In this document: in pieces, positions 1-8,808 of the stretch
Numbering within the stretch: the first letter of the stretch is position 1
Layout: the number at the start of each line of letters is the position of its first letter
Source: Phyllobacteriaceae bacterium
GTDB taxonomy: Bacteria; Pseudomonadota; Alphaproteobacteria; Rhizobiales; Ancalomicrobiaceae
Length of the DNA stretch: 13,817 bases
Direction: 5' to 3'
Assembly (NCBI GenBank): GCA_012517025.1
Contig: JAAYVT010000013.1
Coordinates: 1-13,817, forward strand
Translations under genes and position numbers: made by a program
The notes under the pieces: generated by a model
What the model was told of the DNA's origin: nothing
The model's input: the letters and a program-made list of their open reading frames with translations, nothing else
Database searches by the model: none

Positions 1-1176
1 CACGTCCGCTTCTCCCGGTTCGGTCGGCCGATCGAGGGGCCGCGGGTGCCGACCGCCTCGCTCGACGTGCTGATCGCCTCCGACATGCTGGTGGCGGCGG
101 GCGCCGACGTGCTGGCGCTGGCCTCGCCGAAGCGCACCGCCGTCTTCGCCGACGGCAAGCTGCAGCCGACGGCGGAATTCGTGTTGCGGCAGACCCAGTC
201 GTTCACCGCCGACGGTTTGGCGACGGTGCTCGGCGAGGCGGCGGGCGACTTCCGCCGCCTGCCGGCCGGCGAGATCGCCGAGCGGCTGTTCGGCGACACG
301 CTGGCGGTCAACATGATCCTGATCGGCGCGGCGGCGCAGGCCGGACGTCTGCCGATCTCCTTCACCGCGCTGGAGACCGCGATCCGGCTCAACGGCGCGA
401 CCGTCGAGGCCAATCTGGCGGCGGTGGCGCTCGGGCGGGCGCTCCTCGCCGATCCGGCACGGGTGACGGCGCTGGTCGCGCCGCGACCCGCCGTCGACGT
501 CGCTGCGGTGCCGCTCGCCGAGCGGATCGATTTCCTGGCCGCCGAACTCGTCGCTTGGGGCGGACGACGGATCGCGGACGAGTGGCGCATGTCGATCGAA
601 TCGATTCGTAGGGCGGAACACGCGGCGACCGGCGGGGAGGAGATCACCCGGCTCGCCGCCGAGCAGCTCTACCGGCTGACCGCGATCAAGGACGAATGGG
701 AGGTGGCGCGACTGCATGCCGATCCGGCCTTCGCGCTTCGGCTCGCCGAGACCTTCGAGGACGTGCGGGAGATCCGCACGGTGCTCGCGCCGCCGTTCCT
801 CGCCCGCCACGACCCGGCGACCGGGCGGCCGCGCAAGGTGTCGTTCGGGCCGTGGATCCGGCCGCTGCTGGGGGTGATGGCGTGGGCGCGGGGTTTGCGC
901 GGCACGCTCCTCGATCCGTTCGGCCACACCGCCGAGCGACGGGAGGAGCGGGCGTTGCGCGATCTCTATCGCGCCGACGTCGCCACCGCTGCGGCGCGTC
1001 TGGCGGACGGGCGGACGACCCCCGACGCGATCGCCGCCTTCCTCGCCTGGCCGCGCGAGGTGCGCGGCTACGGGCCGATCAAGGACGCGGCGATGGCGGC
1101 GGCGCGGGTGCGGCGGGATGCTCTGCGCGCCGGGCTCGACGATGCGACGGTCAGTCCTCGACGGGCGGCCGGTTGA
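1..1176 (+). CDS. Indolepyruvate:ferredoxin oxidoreductase family protein, C-terminal part (5' end outside window)
   Basis: The frame is open from base 1 (reads HVRFSRFG) and stops with TGA at 1174-1176, so 391 C-terminal residues are visible. The GTG at 46 is most likely an internal Val, not a start. Visible residues about 17-160 resemble the gamma (pyruvate-oxidoreductase-like) domain: DVLIASDMLVAAGADVLAL, then FGDTLAVNMILIGAAAQAG. Residues about 180-375 match the DUF6537-type tail of fused bacterial enzymes: LYRLTAIKDEWEVARL, LAPPFLAR, FGPWIRPLLGVMAW, FGHTAERREERAL and REVRGYGPIKD. Members of this family oxidatively decarboxylate aryl-2-oxo acids such as indolepyruvate from aromatic amino acids, with CoA and ferredoxin. 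The TPP-binding and ferredoxin-type regions would lie upstream of the window, so substrate cannot be judged. Its 3' end overlaps the convergent peptidase gene by 26 bp. Family assignment is confident; physiological substrate is inferred. Confidence 0.9.
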   Translation, partial: HVRFSRFGRPIEGPRVPTASLDVLIASDMLVAAGADVLALASPKRTAVFADGKLQPTAEFVLRQTQSFTADGLATVLGEAAGDFRRLPAGEIAERLFGDTLAVNMILIGAAAQAGRLPISFTALETAIRLNGATVEANLAAVALGRALLADPARVTALVAPRPAVDVAAVPLAERIDFLAAELVAWGGRRIADEWRMSIESIRRAEHAATGGEEITRLAAEQLYRLTAIKDEWEVARLHADPAFALRLAETFEDVREIRTVLAPPFLARHDPATGRPRKVSFGPWIRPLLGVMAWARGLRGTLLDPFGHTAERREERALRDLYRADVATAAARLADGRTTPDAIAAFLAWPREVRGYGPIKDAAMAAARVRRDALRAGLDDATVSPRRAAG

Positions 1177-2227
1177 GCGGCGAGGTGGCCTGAGGCGCGG
1201 CGAAGCGCTCCGACCAGGAGGGCAGCTTCGACCAAGTCTTGGCGGTCGCGCCGTGGACGCCGCGGGCGATGGCGCGGGCGGTGACGTTCACCGCCGCGAT
1301 GCCGAGGGCGACCATGTCGGCGAGTGGATCGGCGAGCGGGCGTTCGCCGGTCGCCAAGGTGAAGATCAGGTCGCCGTCGAGGGGCGTGTGGGCGGGCCAC
1401 AGCGCCCGGGCGAAGCCGTCGTGCGCCTGGATGGCGAGGCGCTTGGCCTGCGCCTTGGTCAGCGCCGCGTCGGTGGCGACGATGCCGAGAGTGGTGGCGG
1501 TGCCGGTGGAGGGGCGCGCGGCGGGGTCTTCGGCGACGCCCTTGATGCGGGGCACGCGGGCCGCCTCGGGCCAGGGGTGGGGCAGGCCGAGACCGCCGAA
1601 CTCGTCGCCGATCTCGAACGGCGCGGCCCAGAAATGGGGACCGTCGCCGATCGTCGCGGCGCCGACGGCGTTGACCGCCACCATCGCGGCGACGGTGTGG
1701 CCGGAGGGCAGGACCAGCGAGGCGGTGCCCAGGCCGCCGAGCAGGTTCGCGGTGGTGCAGCCGAAGCCGACGCCGGTGGAACCGCAATCGAAGGGCTTGT
1801 GATCGGCGTCCTCGGCCGCCGTCCAACCGAGGTTGCGGTAGGGCGGGAAGCGGCCCCAGTCCTTGTCGCCGCCGTTCATCAGGTCGAACAGGATCGCCGC
1901 CGGGATGATCGGCACGCGCACGCCGCCGACCAGGAAGCCGCGGCCCTGCTCGCTCATGTAGGCCATCAGGCCGGAGGCGGCGCCGAGGCCGAAGGCCGAG
2001 CCGCCGGCCAGCACCAGCGCGTCGACCCGTTCGACGGTCTCCTCGGGGGCGAGCAGTTCGGTGTCGCGGGTGCCCGGTGCGCCGCCCATGACGTGGACGG
2101 AGGCGACCGCCGGTTTCTCTGGGATGACCACCGACACGCCGGAGGCGAGGCGGTGATCGACGGCATGGCCGACGCTGAGACCGGCGATGTCGAGAATGGA
2201 ATTGAGGGGGCCGGGGGAGCCGAGCAT
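1151..2227 (-). CDS. P1 family peptidase (DmpA/NylC-type, MEROPS S58, N-terminal nucleophile hydrolase)
   Basis: A 358-residue protein, usual for the family. These enzymes self-cleave into alpha and beta chains, the new N-terminal Ser/Thr of the beta chain being the nucleophile, and hydrolyse N-terminal residues of peptides, amides or oligomers. Visible family segments are LNSILDIAGLSVGHA (8-22), VDALVLAGGSAFGLGAASGL (68-87), CGSTGVGFGCTTANLLGGLGTAS (in pieces, 148-170), AVNAVGAATIGDG (184-196), GTATTLGIVATDAALTKAQA (242-261) and AHDGFARAL (268-276). Thr245 sits where the nucleophile is expected by recall of NylC-like members. It is preceded by Ala244, not the Asn of NylC. No signal peptide is seen, so it is probably cytoplasmic. 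I chose ATG 2227 because GAGGTG lies about 4 nt upstream; a TTG 33 nt further out is possible. It lies downstream of livK on the same strand, behind two hairpins, so it is probably transcribed separately. Confidence 0.9.
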   Translation of the reverse strand: MLGSPGPLNSILDIAGLSVGHAVDHRLASGVSVVIPEKPAVASVHVMGGAPGTRDTELLAPEETVERVDALVLAGGSAFGLGAASGLMAYMSEQGRGFLVGGVRVPIIPAAILFDLMNGGDKDWGRFPPYRNLGWTAAEDADHKPFDCGSTGVGFGCTTANLLGGLGTASLVLPSGHTVAAMVAVNAVGAATIGDGPHFWAAPFEIGDEFGGLGLPHPWPEAARVPRIKGVAEDPAARPSTGTATTLGIVATDAALTKAQAKRLAIQAHDGFARALWPAHTPLDGDLIFTLATGERPLADPLADMVALGIAAVNVTARAIARGVHGATAKTWSKLPSWSERFAAPQATSPLNRPPVED

Positions 2228-2258
2228 CGCGCACCTCGCTTCGGTCTTGGGAGGCTCC

Positions 2259-2288
2259 AACCTACGCGATCGCCGCCCGGTCCGTGAA
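2259..2288 (-). promoter_or_regulatory. Possible sigma70-type promoter of the P1 peptidase gene
   Basis: On the minus strand TTCACG (2288-2283) and TAGGTT (2264-2259) are separated by 18 nt, about 32 nt ahead of the ATG at 2227. The match to consensus is partial. The placement between the livK hairpins and a good ribosome site is the main argument. Confidence 0.28.
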
Positions 2289-2365
2289 GCGGGGTCACGG
2301 AGAATTCACCCGTGCGCCGGAAGCGCATCGACGAAGGCGGGGCGCGACGCGCCGGCCGAGACGAT

Positions 2366-2397
2366 GAAACCGCCGCGAGTGGACTCGCGACGGTTTC
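2366..2397 (-). terminator. Long stem-loop after livK (14-bp stem, 4-nt loop)
   Basis: Arms 2366-2379 and 2384-2397 flank the loop 2380-2383. Read as minus-strand RNA the arms pair over 14 bp including one U-G wobble. Read as plus-strand RNA that position is a C-A mismatch, so the structure fits the leftward transcript better. No clear U-run follows, so it may be a 3' stabilising structure or a rho-assisted terminator for livK. Confidence 0.5.
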
Positions 2398-2409
2398 TCG
2401 GTCGGAAGA

Positions 2410-2429
2410 GGGAGGCTCGGGCGCCTCCC
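2410..2429 (-). terminator. Stem-loop directly after livK (7-bp stem, 6-nt loop)
   Basis: GGGAGGC (2410-2416) and GCCTCCC (2423-2429) pair perfectly, starting 13 nt past the livK stop. On the minus strand the stem is followed by TCTTCC, a weak pyrimidine tail. Together with the longer hairpin just beyond, it forms a tandem terminator region between livK and the peptidase gene. Confidence 0.5.
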
Positions 2430-2442
2430 CGGACGAGCGAAC

Positions 2443-3558
2443 TCAGTTCTGCTCGTAGACGATCTTGTCGTCCTTGTCCTTCTTCCAGGTGTACATGACG
2501 TAGTCGACGTCCTTGCGGTCGCCCTTCTTGTCGTAGGCGAGGTCGCCGAGCACGGTCTTGAAGGTCATGCCGGAGTGGATGGCGTCGGCCATCTTCTTCG
2601 GGTCGAGCGAGCCGGCCTTCTCGGCGGCCTGCTTCATGATCTCCACGGCGGCATACGAATAGAGGGTGTAGGCTTCCGGCTCGTACTTCTTGGCGCGGAA
2701 CTCCTCGACCACCGCCTTGGCGTTCGGGTTCTTCATCGGATCGGGGCCGAAGGACATCAGCGTGCCGACCACGCCGTCGCCGCCGATGGTGGCGAACTCG
2801 GCCGAGGTGATGCCGTCGCCCGACAGCATGACGGTCTTCAGGCCCTGGTCGCGCATCTGGCGGATGATCAGGCCGCCTTCGGTGTGCAGGCCGCCCCACA
2901 TGATGACGTCGGCGCCGGCCGCCTTGATCTTGGAGACGAGGGCCGAATAGTCCTTCTCACCGGCGTTCACGCCTTCGTAGAGGACTTCCTTGATGCCGTC
3001 GGCGTTCATGAAGCCACGGGCGGCGTCGGCGAGGCCCTGACCGTAGGTGGTCTTGTCGTGGACGATGGCGATCTTCTTGCCCTTGAGGTTCGCCTTGGCG
3101 TAGTCCGCCCACAGCTTGCCCTGCTGGTCGTCACGGCCGCAGGTGCGGAAGATGTTCCACAGGCCGCGCTCGGTGATCTTCGGGTTGGTGGCCGAGGGGG
3201 TGATCTGCAGGATGCCGTTCTCGGCGAAGATCTCCGAAGTCGGCATGGTGACGCCGGAGTTGAAGTTGCCGACCACCAGCTTCACGCCCTGACCGACGAA
3301 ATCGTTGGCCACCGACACGCCCTGCTTGGGGTCGGAGACGTCGTCGCCGACGCTCATGACGATCTTCTGGCCGAGGATGCCGCCTGCCTTGTTGATGTCC
3401 TCGACGGCCTGCTCCGTGCCGTTCTTCAGCTGGGCACCGAAAGCGGCGTTCGGACCGGTGATCGGGCCGACGACGCCGAGCTTGACGTCGGCCATCGCGG
3501 TGCCCGACCAGGCGAGACCCGCGGCGAGCACCAGACCGGTCATCCACTTCTTCTGCAT
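2443..3558 (-). CDS. livK: Branched-chain amino acid ABC transporter substrate-binding protein (LivK/LivJ type)
   Basis: A 371-residue periplasmic binding protein (type I fold, Leu/Ile/Val family) that delivers ligand to LivHM. Residues 1-23 form a Sec signal peptide (MQKKWMTGLVLAAGL core, cleavage after AMA), and mature VKLGVVGPITGPNAAFG is typical. GNFNSGVTMPTSEIF (97-111) and ITPSATNP (119-126) correspond to the segments that hold the amino acid backbone in E. coli LivJ; FRTCGRDDQQGK (137-148) is a common family signature. Asp248 (SGDGITSAEF) lies near the acidic ligand contact of LivJ. WGGLHTEGG (221-229) is less aromatic than the LivJ equivalent, so ligand range may differ. ATG 3558 is chosen for the preceding AGAGGAGT at about 7 nt and for the signal peptide; the open frame runs further upstream without a signal sequence. 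It is the last gene of the locus and probably has its own promoter. Confidence 0.93.
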   Translation of the reverse strand: MQKKWMTGLVLAAGLAWSGTAMADVKLGVVGPITGPNAAFGAQLKNGTEQAVEDINKAGGILGQKIVMSVGDDVSDPKQGVSVANDFVGQGVKLVVGNFNSGVTMPTSEIFAENGILQITPSATNPKITERGLWNIFRTCGRDDQQGKLWADYAKANLKGKKIAIVHDKTTYGQGLADAARGFMNADGIKEVLYEGVNAGEKDYSALVSKIKAAGADVIMWGGLHTEGGLIIRQMRDQGLKTVMLSGDGITSAEFATIGGDGVVGTLMSFGPDPMKNPNAKAVVEEFRAKKYEPEAYTLYSYAAVEIMKQAAEKAGSLDPKKMADAIHSGMTFKTVLGDLAYDKKGDRKDVDYVMYTWKKDKDDKIVYEQN

Positions 3559-3641
3559 CGGATTACTCCTCTCCATGCGTTCGCTGTCGAACGTCTCTCG
3601 TCGCGCCACCGGTCGAAACTCCGGGGCCGCGTGTTCCATCG

Positions 3642-3679
3642 CCTCCCGCGGTCGACGGGAGGATGTTCCCCGCTCGGGG
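3642..3679 (-). promoter_or_regulatory. Two stem-loops in the livK 5' leader
   Basis: CCTCCCG (3642-3648) pairs with CGGGAGG (3656-3662) around a 7-nt loop, and CCCC (3668-3671) pairs with GGGG (3676-3679) around GCTC. They lie 84-121 nt upstream of the livK ATG. They could stabilise the mRNA or be an attenuator. I see no known riboswitch class. Confidence 0.35.
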
Positions 3680-3808
3680 GCGAGAGCGCGAAGACCTTCC
3701 GCGAACACCCCCGACTGGACGCGATCCATACCCCGTGAGCCGGGGGCGATCACTTTCCGGTGCGCGTACTCTCCACTGCTTCCGAGCCGTTGTCATCCCC
3801 CTCGTTGC

Positions 3809-3839
3809 GTAATATTTGGTCGTTGGAGAGGTTGGTGAA
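3809..3839 (-). promoter_or_regulatory. Possible livK promoter
   Basis: The only AT-rich patch of the gap. On the minus strand TTCACC (3839-3834) precedes AATATTAC (3816-3809); with a 17-19 nt spacer the -10 could be AATATT, ATATTA or TATTAC. A start here would give a leader of roughly 250 nt containing the two stem-loops. Confidence 0.3.
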
Positions 3840-3902
3840 CGATTGTGCGCCGCAGAACGGTGCGACGGGTTGCCACGGCGTCGCCCTATACACGAACGAC
3901 AC

Positions 3903-3930
3903 GAGCGACGTCGCGGGCGCGACGTCGCTC
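3903..3930. repeat. Perfect inverted repeat (12-bp arms, 4-nt centre) between DUF6867 and livK
   Basis: Arms GAGCGACGTCGC (3903-3914) and GCGACGTCGCTC (3919-3930) flank GGGC; the pairing can extend to 13 bp with a 2-nt loop. It starts 51 nt beyond the DUF6867 stop. On the minus strand no U-run follows, so it is either a rho-dependent or mRNA-stabilising hairpin ending the livHMGF transcript, or a dyad operator near the livK promoter. Confidence 0.55.
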
Positions 3931-3981
3931 ATGCCTTCGAAGACTGTGGTGTGGAGACGGACGACTTTCGTCGGCGAAACT

Positions 3982-4332
3982 TCAGACGCGATCCTTCCAG
4001 AAGAACGGTCCGTCGGCGACATAGAGCCAGCGATACTTGTCGACCATCTGGCCGACGCGGGTGACGCGGTAGCCGGCGGCACCGACCAGCTGCACCACCA
4101 GCGTGTCGACCAGATAATAGTGCAGCGACACCAGCGTGCCACCGAACAGCGCGAAATGGATGAACCGTACCGCCAGACCGAGAATCAGCAGATAGCCGAA
4201 CAGGTGGGCGGCGGACCGCCAGGTCGAGGCCATGGCGCGGCCGGTCATCCATGCCGCCCAACCGCCCATCAGGCAGGTGACGAGCAGGAACAGCAGAATC
4301 GAGGATTCCTCGTAGAGAATGCCCTGGAGCAT
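3982..4332 (-). CDS. DUF6867 family membrane protein of the liv locus
   Basis: A 116-residue inner-membrane protein. Three hydrophobic helices are visible: about 10-30 (SSILLFLLVTCLMGGWAAW), 41-62 (AAHLFGYLLILGLAVRFIHF) and 66-86 (TLVSLHYYLVDTLVVQLVG). A charged tail follows (RVTRVGQMVDKYRWLYVADGPFFWKD). I recognise it as the small DUF6867 protein that accompanies liv genes in Hyphomicrobiales; no function is established to my knowledge. ATG 4332 has GGAGGAG about 6 nt upstream, and the gene starts 14 nt after the livF stop, so it belongs to the livHMGF transcript. Its fixed place between livF and livK suggests a transporter accessory or assembly role, which is inference. The hairpin at 3903-3930 lies beyond its stop. 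Confidence 0.85.
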   Translation of the reverse strand: MLQGILYEESSILLFLLVTCLMGGWAAWMTGRAMASTWRSAAHLFGYLLILGLAVRFIHFALFGGTLVSLHYYLVDTLVVQLVGAAGYRVTRVGQMVDKYRWLYVADGPFFWKDRV

Positions 4333-4346
4333 CGGGGTCTCCTCCC

Positions 4347-7344
<2,998 letters not shown>

Positions 7345-7346
7345 GG

Positions 7347-8264
7347 TCACACCTTCTCCACTTCGGGTTTGCCGAGGATGCCCTGCGGCATGAAGATCAG
7401 CGCCACGACGAGGATGGAGAAGGCGGCGACGTCCTTGTAGTCGATGGTGAAGTAAGCCGACCAGAACACCTCGATCAGGCCGATCAGCAGACCGCCGATG
7501 ACGGCGCCGGGGATCGAGCCGATGCCGCCGAGCACCGCCGCGGTGAAGGCCTTCACGCCGGGGGTGAAGCCGTCGGAGAAGCTCACCACGCCGTAGTAGA
7601 CCATGTACATGACGCCGGCGACGGCGGCGAGCGCGGCACCCATCACGAAGGTCAGCGAGATCGTCTTGTCGACGTCGATGCCGAGCAGCGCCGCCATCTT
7701 GCGGTCTTGCTCGCACGCTCTCTGAGCGCGTCCCAGCGGCGTCTTCTGCACCAGCCACCAGAAGCCGGCCAGCAACACCGCCGTCACCACCCAGATCATG
7801 ATCTGCTTGTAGGAGATGGTGACCGGGTAGGTCTCGGAGGAGACCAGGGTGATCACGTCGCTCAGCATCGGCACGACCGGCTTGTTGCGCGGGCCCTGCG
7901 TCACCTGGACGAAGTTCGACAGGAAGATCGACATGCCGATGGCGCTGATCAGCGGTGCGAGGCGGAAGGAGCCGCGCAACGGTCGATACGCCACCCGCTC
8001 GATCGCCCAGTTCCACACCGACGTCAGCGTCATCGCCGAAATCAGACAAATGAACAGCACCACCGCGATCGATCCGATCCCGGCCCACAAGGTGAGGACG
8101 AGGAACGTGATCACCGCGATGAAGGCCGACACCATGAAGACGTCGCCGTGGGCGAAGTTCACCATGCCGATGATGCCGAAGACCATCGTGTAGCCGATGG
8201 CGATCAGGCCGTAGATCGACCCGAGGGTGATCCCGTTGATGAGTTGTTGGAGAAAGACTTCCAT
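7347..8264 (-). CDS. livH: Branched-chain amino acid ABC transporter permease LivH
   Basis: A 305-residue permease, the length expected for LivH (308 in E. coli), and the first gene of the locus. GITLGSIYGLIAIGYTMVFG (11-30) and MVNFAHGDVFMV (34-45) are hallmark N-terminal segments. The coupling loop TPLGRAQRACEQDRKMAALLGID is at about 175-197 and AAVLGGIGSIPGAVIGGLLIGLIE lies at about 242-265. Several hydrophobic helices span the rest, ending in LIFMPQGILGKP. ATG 8264 is chosen because family similarity begins there; GGGAG lies about 12 nt upstream, further than ideal. The open frame extends upstream, but its sequence is not permease-like. Transcription probably starts in the AT-rich part of the 544-nt upstream region. 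Confidence 0.95.
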   Translation of the reverse strand: MEVFLQQLINGITLGSIYGLIAIGYTMVFGIIGMVNFAHGDVFMVSAFIAVITFLVLTLWAGIGSIAVVLFICLISAMTLTSVWNWAIERVAYRPLRGSFRLAPLISAIGMSIFLSNFVQVTQGPRNKPVVPMLSDVITLVSSETYPVTISYKQIMIWVVTAVLLAGFWWLVQKTPLGRAQRACEQDRKMAALLGIDVDKTISLTFVMGAALAAVAGVMYMVYYGVVSFSDGFTPGVKAFTAAVLGGIGSIPGAVIGGLLIGLIEVFWSAYFTIDYKDVAAFSILVVALIFMPQGILGKPEVEKV

Positions 8265-8361
8265 CTGGGACGAATGCTCCCATCGAAGGACGACGGCGGT
8301 CGGGGCGACCAGTGTCGGTATGCCGCAGCGGCGACGAAACCCCTCGACGGGCCGCCGCACC

Positions 8362-8370
8362 GGGGGGGGG
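8362..8370. repeat. Homopolymer run of nine G
   Basis: Nine consecutive G on the plus strand (C on the livH sense strand) lie about 100 nt upstream of the livH start, between the candidate promoter and the gene. It would fall in the 5' untranslated leader. Runs of this length are prone to slippage and to sequencing error. Confidence 0.9.
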
Positions 8371-8399
8371 CCGCATTTCCGCCGAGATCGTGTACGGCA

Positions 8400-8428
8400 C
8401 CTTAAAATGAGACAATTCGCGCCGTCAA
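8400..8428 (-). promoter_or_regulatory. Possible livH promoter
   Basis: On the minus strand TTGACG (8428-8423) is followed after 15-17 nt by TTTTAAGG (8407-8400). The -35 match is good and the -10 weak. It lies in the AT-rich island and would give a leader of about 130 nt. Confidence 0.35.
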
Positions 8429-8543
8429 ATCCCTTATGCAAAAATGATTTCATCCTCCGATCACGGATCTGTGGGAAAAATAATCTCTACCCTCTCCGGG
8501 CGGCGCTTTCGTCGTAGATTGCGATCGCCGCAGATCTCCTCTG

Positions 8544-8559
8544 CTTCCCGCACGGGAAG
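8544..8559. repeat. Stem-loop in the livH/flavin reductase intergenic region
   Basis: CTTCCC (8544-8549) and GGGAAG (8554-8559) pair around GCAC; with one bulged G the stem extends by three more pairs (8540-8542 with 8560-8562). It is upstream of both candidate promoters' likely start sites, so an operator-like dyad or an unrelated structure are both possible. Confidence 0.35.
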
Positions 8560-8746
8560 AGACGGAAGAACCTGCGAATACGGCGGGATTTGCCGCTTTC
8601 GCGTCGAGGGATCGATTTTCGCAGGGGAGAGGTGCGCGGGGAAGGTTGCGTCCGCTGCCGGGCTTCATCTTTCTCCACCGAAAGGACGACACGGCATTCC
8701 CGTCGGCGCGACGCGCGGTCGCGCTCGCCCGGCGCTTAAGTCTTTC

Positions 8747-8752
8747 TATATC
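8747..8752 (+). promoter_or_regulatory. Possible -10 element for the flavin reductase gene
   Basis: TATATC lies 57 nt ahead of the ATG at 8809 in a short AT-rich stretch (CTTAAGTCTTTCTATATC). No recognisable -35 sits 16-18 nt upstream, so this is a weak call. Confidence 0.22.
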
Positions 8753-8808
8753 GGATCGTGTCATGTCGATGCGAACGATTCGCGACGACCGCAGGACGGG
8801 GGCGAGAC

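Larger units (their letters stand above)
3559..3981. other. 423-nt gap between DUF6867 and livK: structured leader, no gene
   Basis: No convincing coding frame is present; open frames here lack a ribosome site and have arginine-rich, shadow-like composition. The gap holds, in transcription order, a small hairpin near the DUF6867 stop, the 28-nt inverted repeat 3903-3930, an AT-rich patch with a possible promoter (3809-3839), and two leader stem-loops (3642-3679) ahead of livK. This layout suggests partial termination followed by separate initiation for the binding protein gene, which liv loci often need in excess over the permease. That role is inferred. Confidence 0.6.
8265..8808. other. 544-nt divergent intergenic region between livH and the flavin reductase gene
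   Basis: No credible gene is seen; open frames on both strands (8444-8812 plus, 8450-8764 minus) have shadow-like, arginine- and serine-rich composition and no ribosome site. It contains a run of nine G at 8362-8370, an AT-rich island at about 8401-8500 unusual for this window, a 10-nt near-palindrome ATGATTTCAT at 8444-8453, and a stem-loop at 8544-8559. It should carry the promoters of both divergent units. Confidence 0.6.

Noticed and set aside
46..48. GTG as start of the oxidoreductase gene
   Set aside because: The frame is open to base 1 and the upstream residues (HVRFSRFG) fit the family, so this is an internal Val of a truncated gene.
1118..2287. Long open frame antisense to the P1 peptidase gene
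   Set aside because: Gly/Arg/Ala-rich shadow of the peptidase frame, which has clear family motifs and a ribosome site.
2575..3738. Long open frame antisense to livK
   Set aside because: Composition is that of a high-GC antisense shadow; livK has signal peptide and family motifs on the other strand.
3559..3760. Known riboswitch or T-box in the livK leader
   Set aside because: Only short GC hairpins are present; no conserved core of a known class is recognisable.
3750..4142. Open frames crossing the DUF6867 3' end and the gap before livK
   Set aside because: They overlap DUF6867 out of frame and have no start signals or family features.
8420..8460. Sigma54-type promoter (TTTTTGCA as -12) upstream of livH
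   Set aside because: The nearest GG is 14 nt from GC instead of the required 10.
8758..8760. GTG as an upstream start of the flavin reductase
   Set aside because: No ribosome site, falls right after the -10-like TATATC, and the extra residues do not resemble the family.
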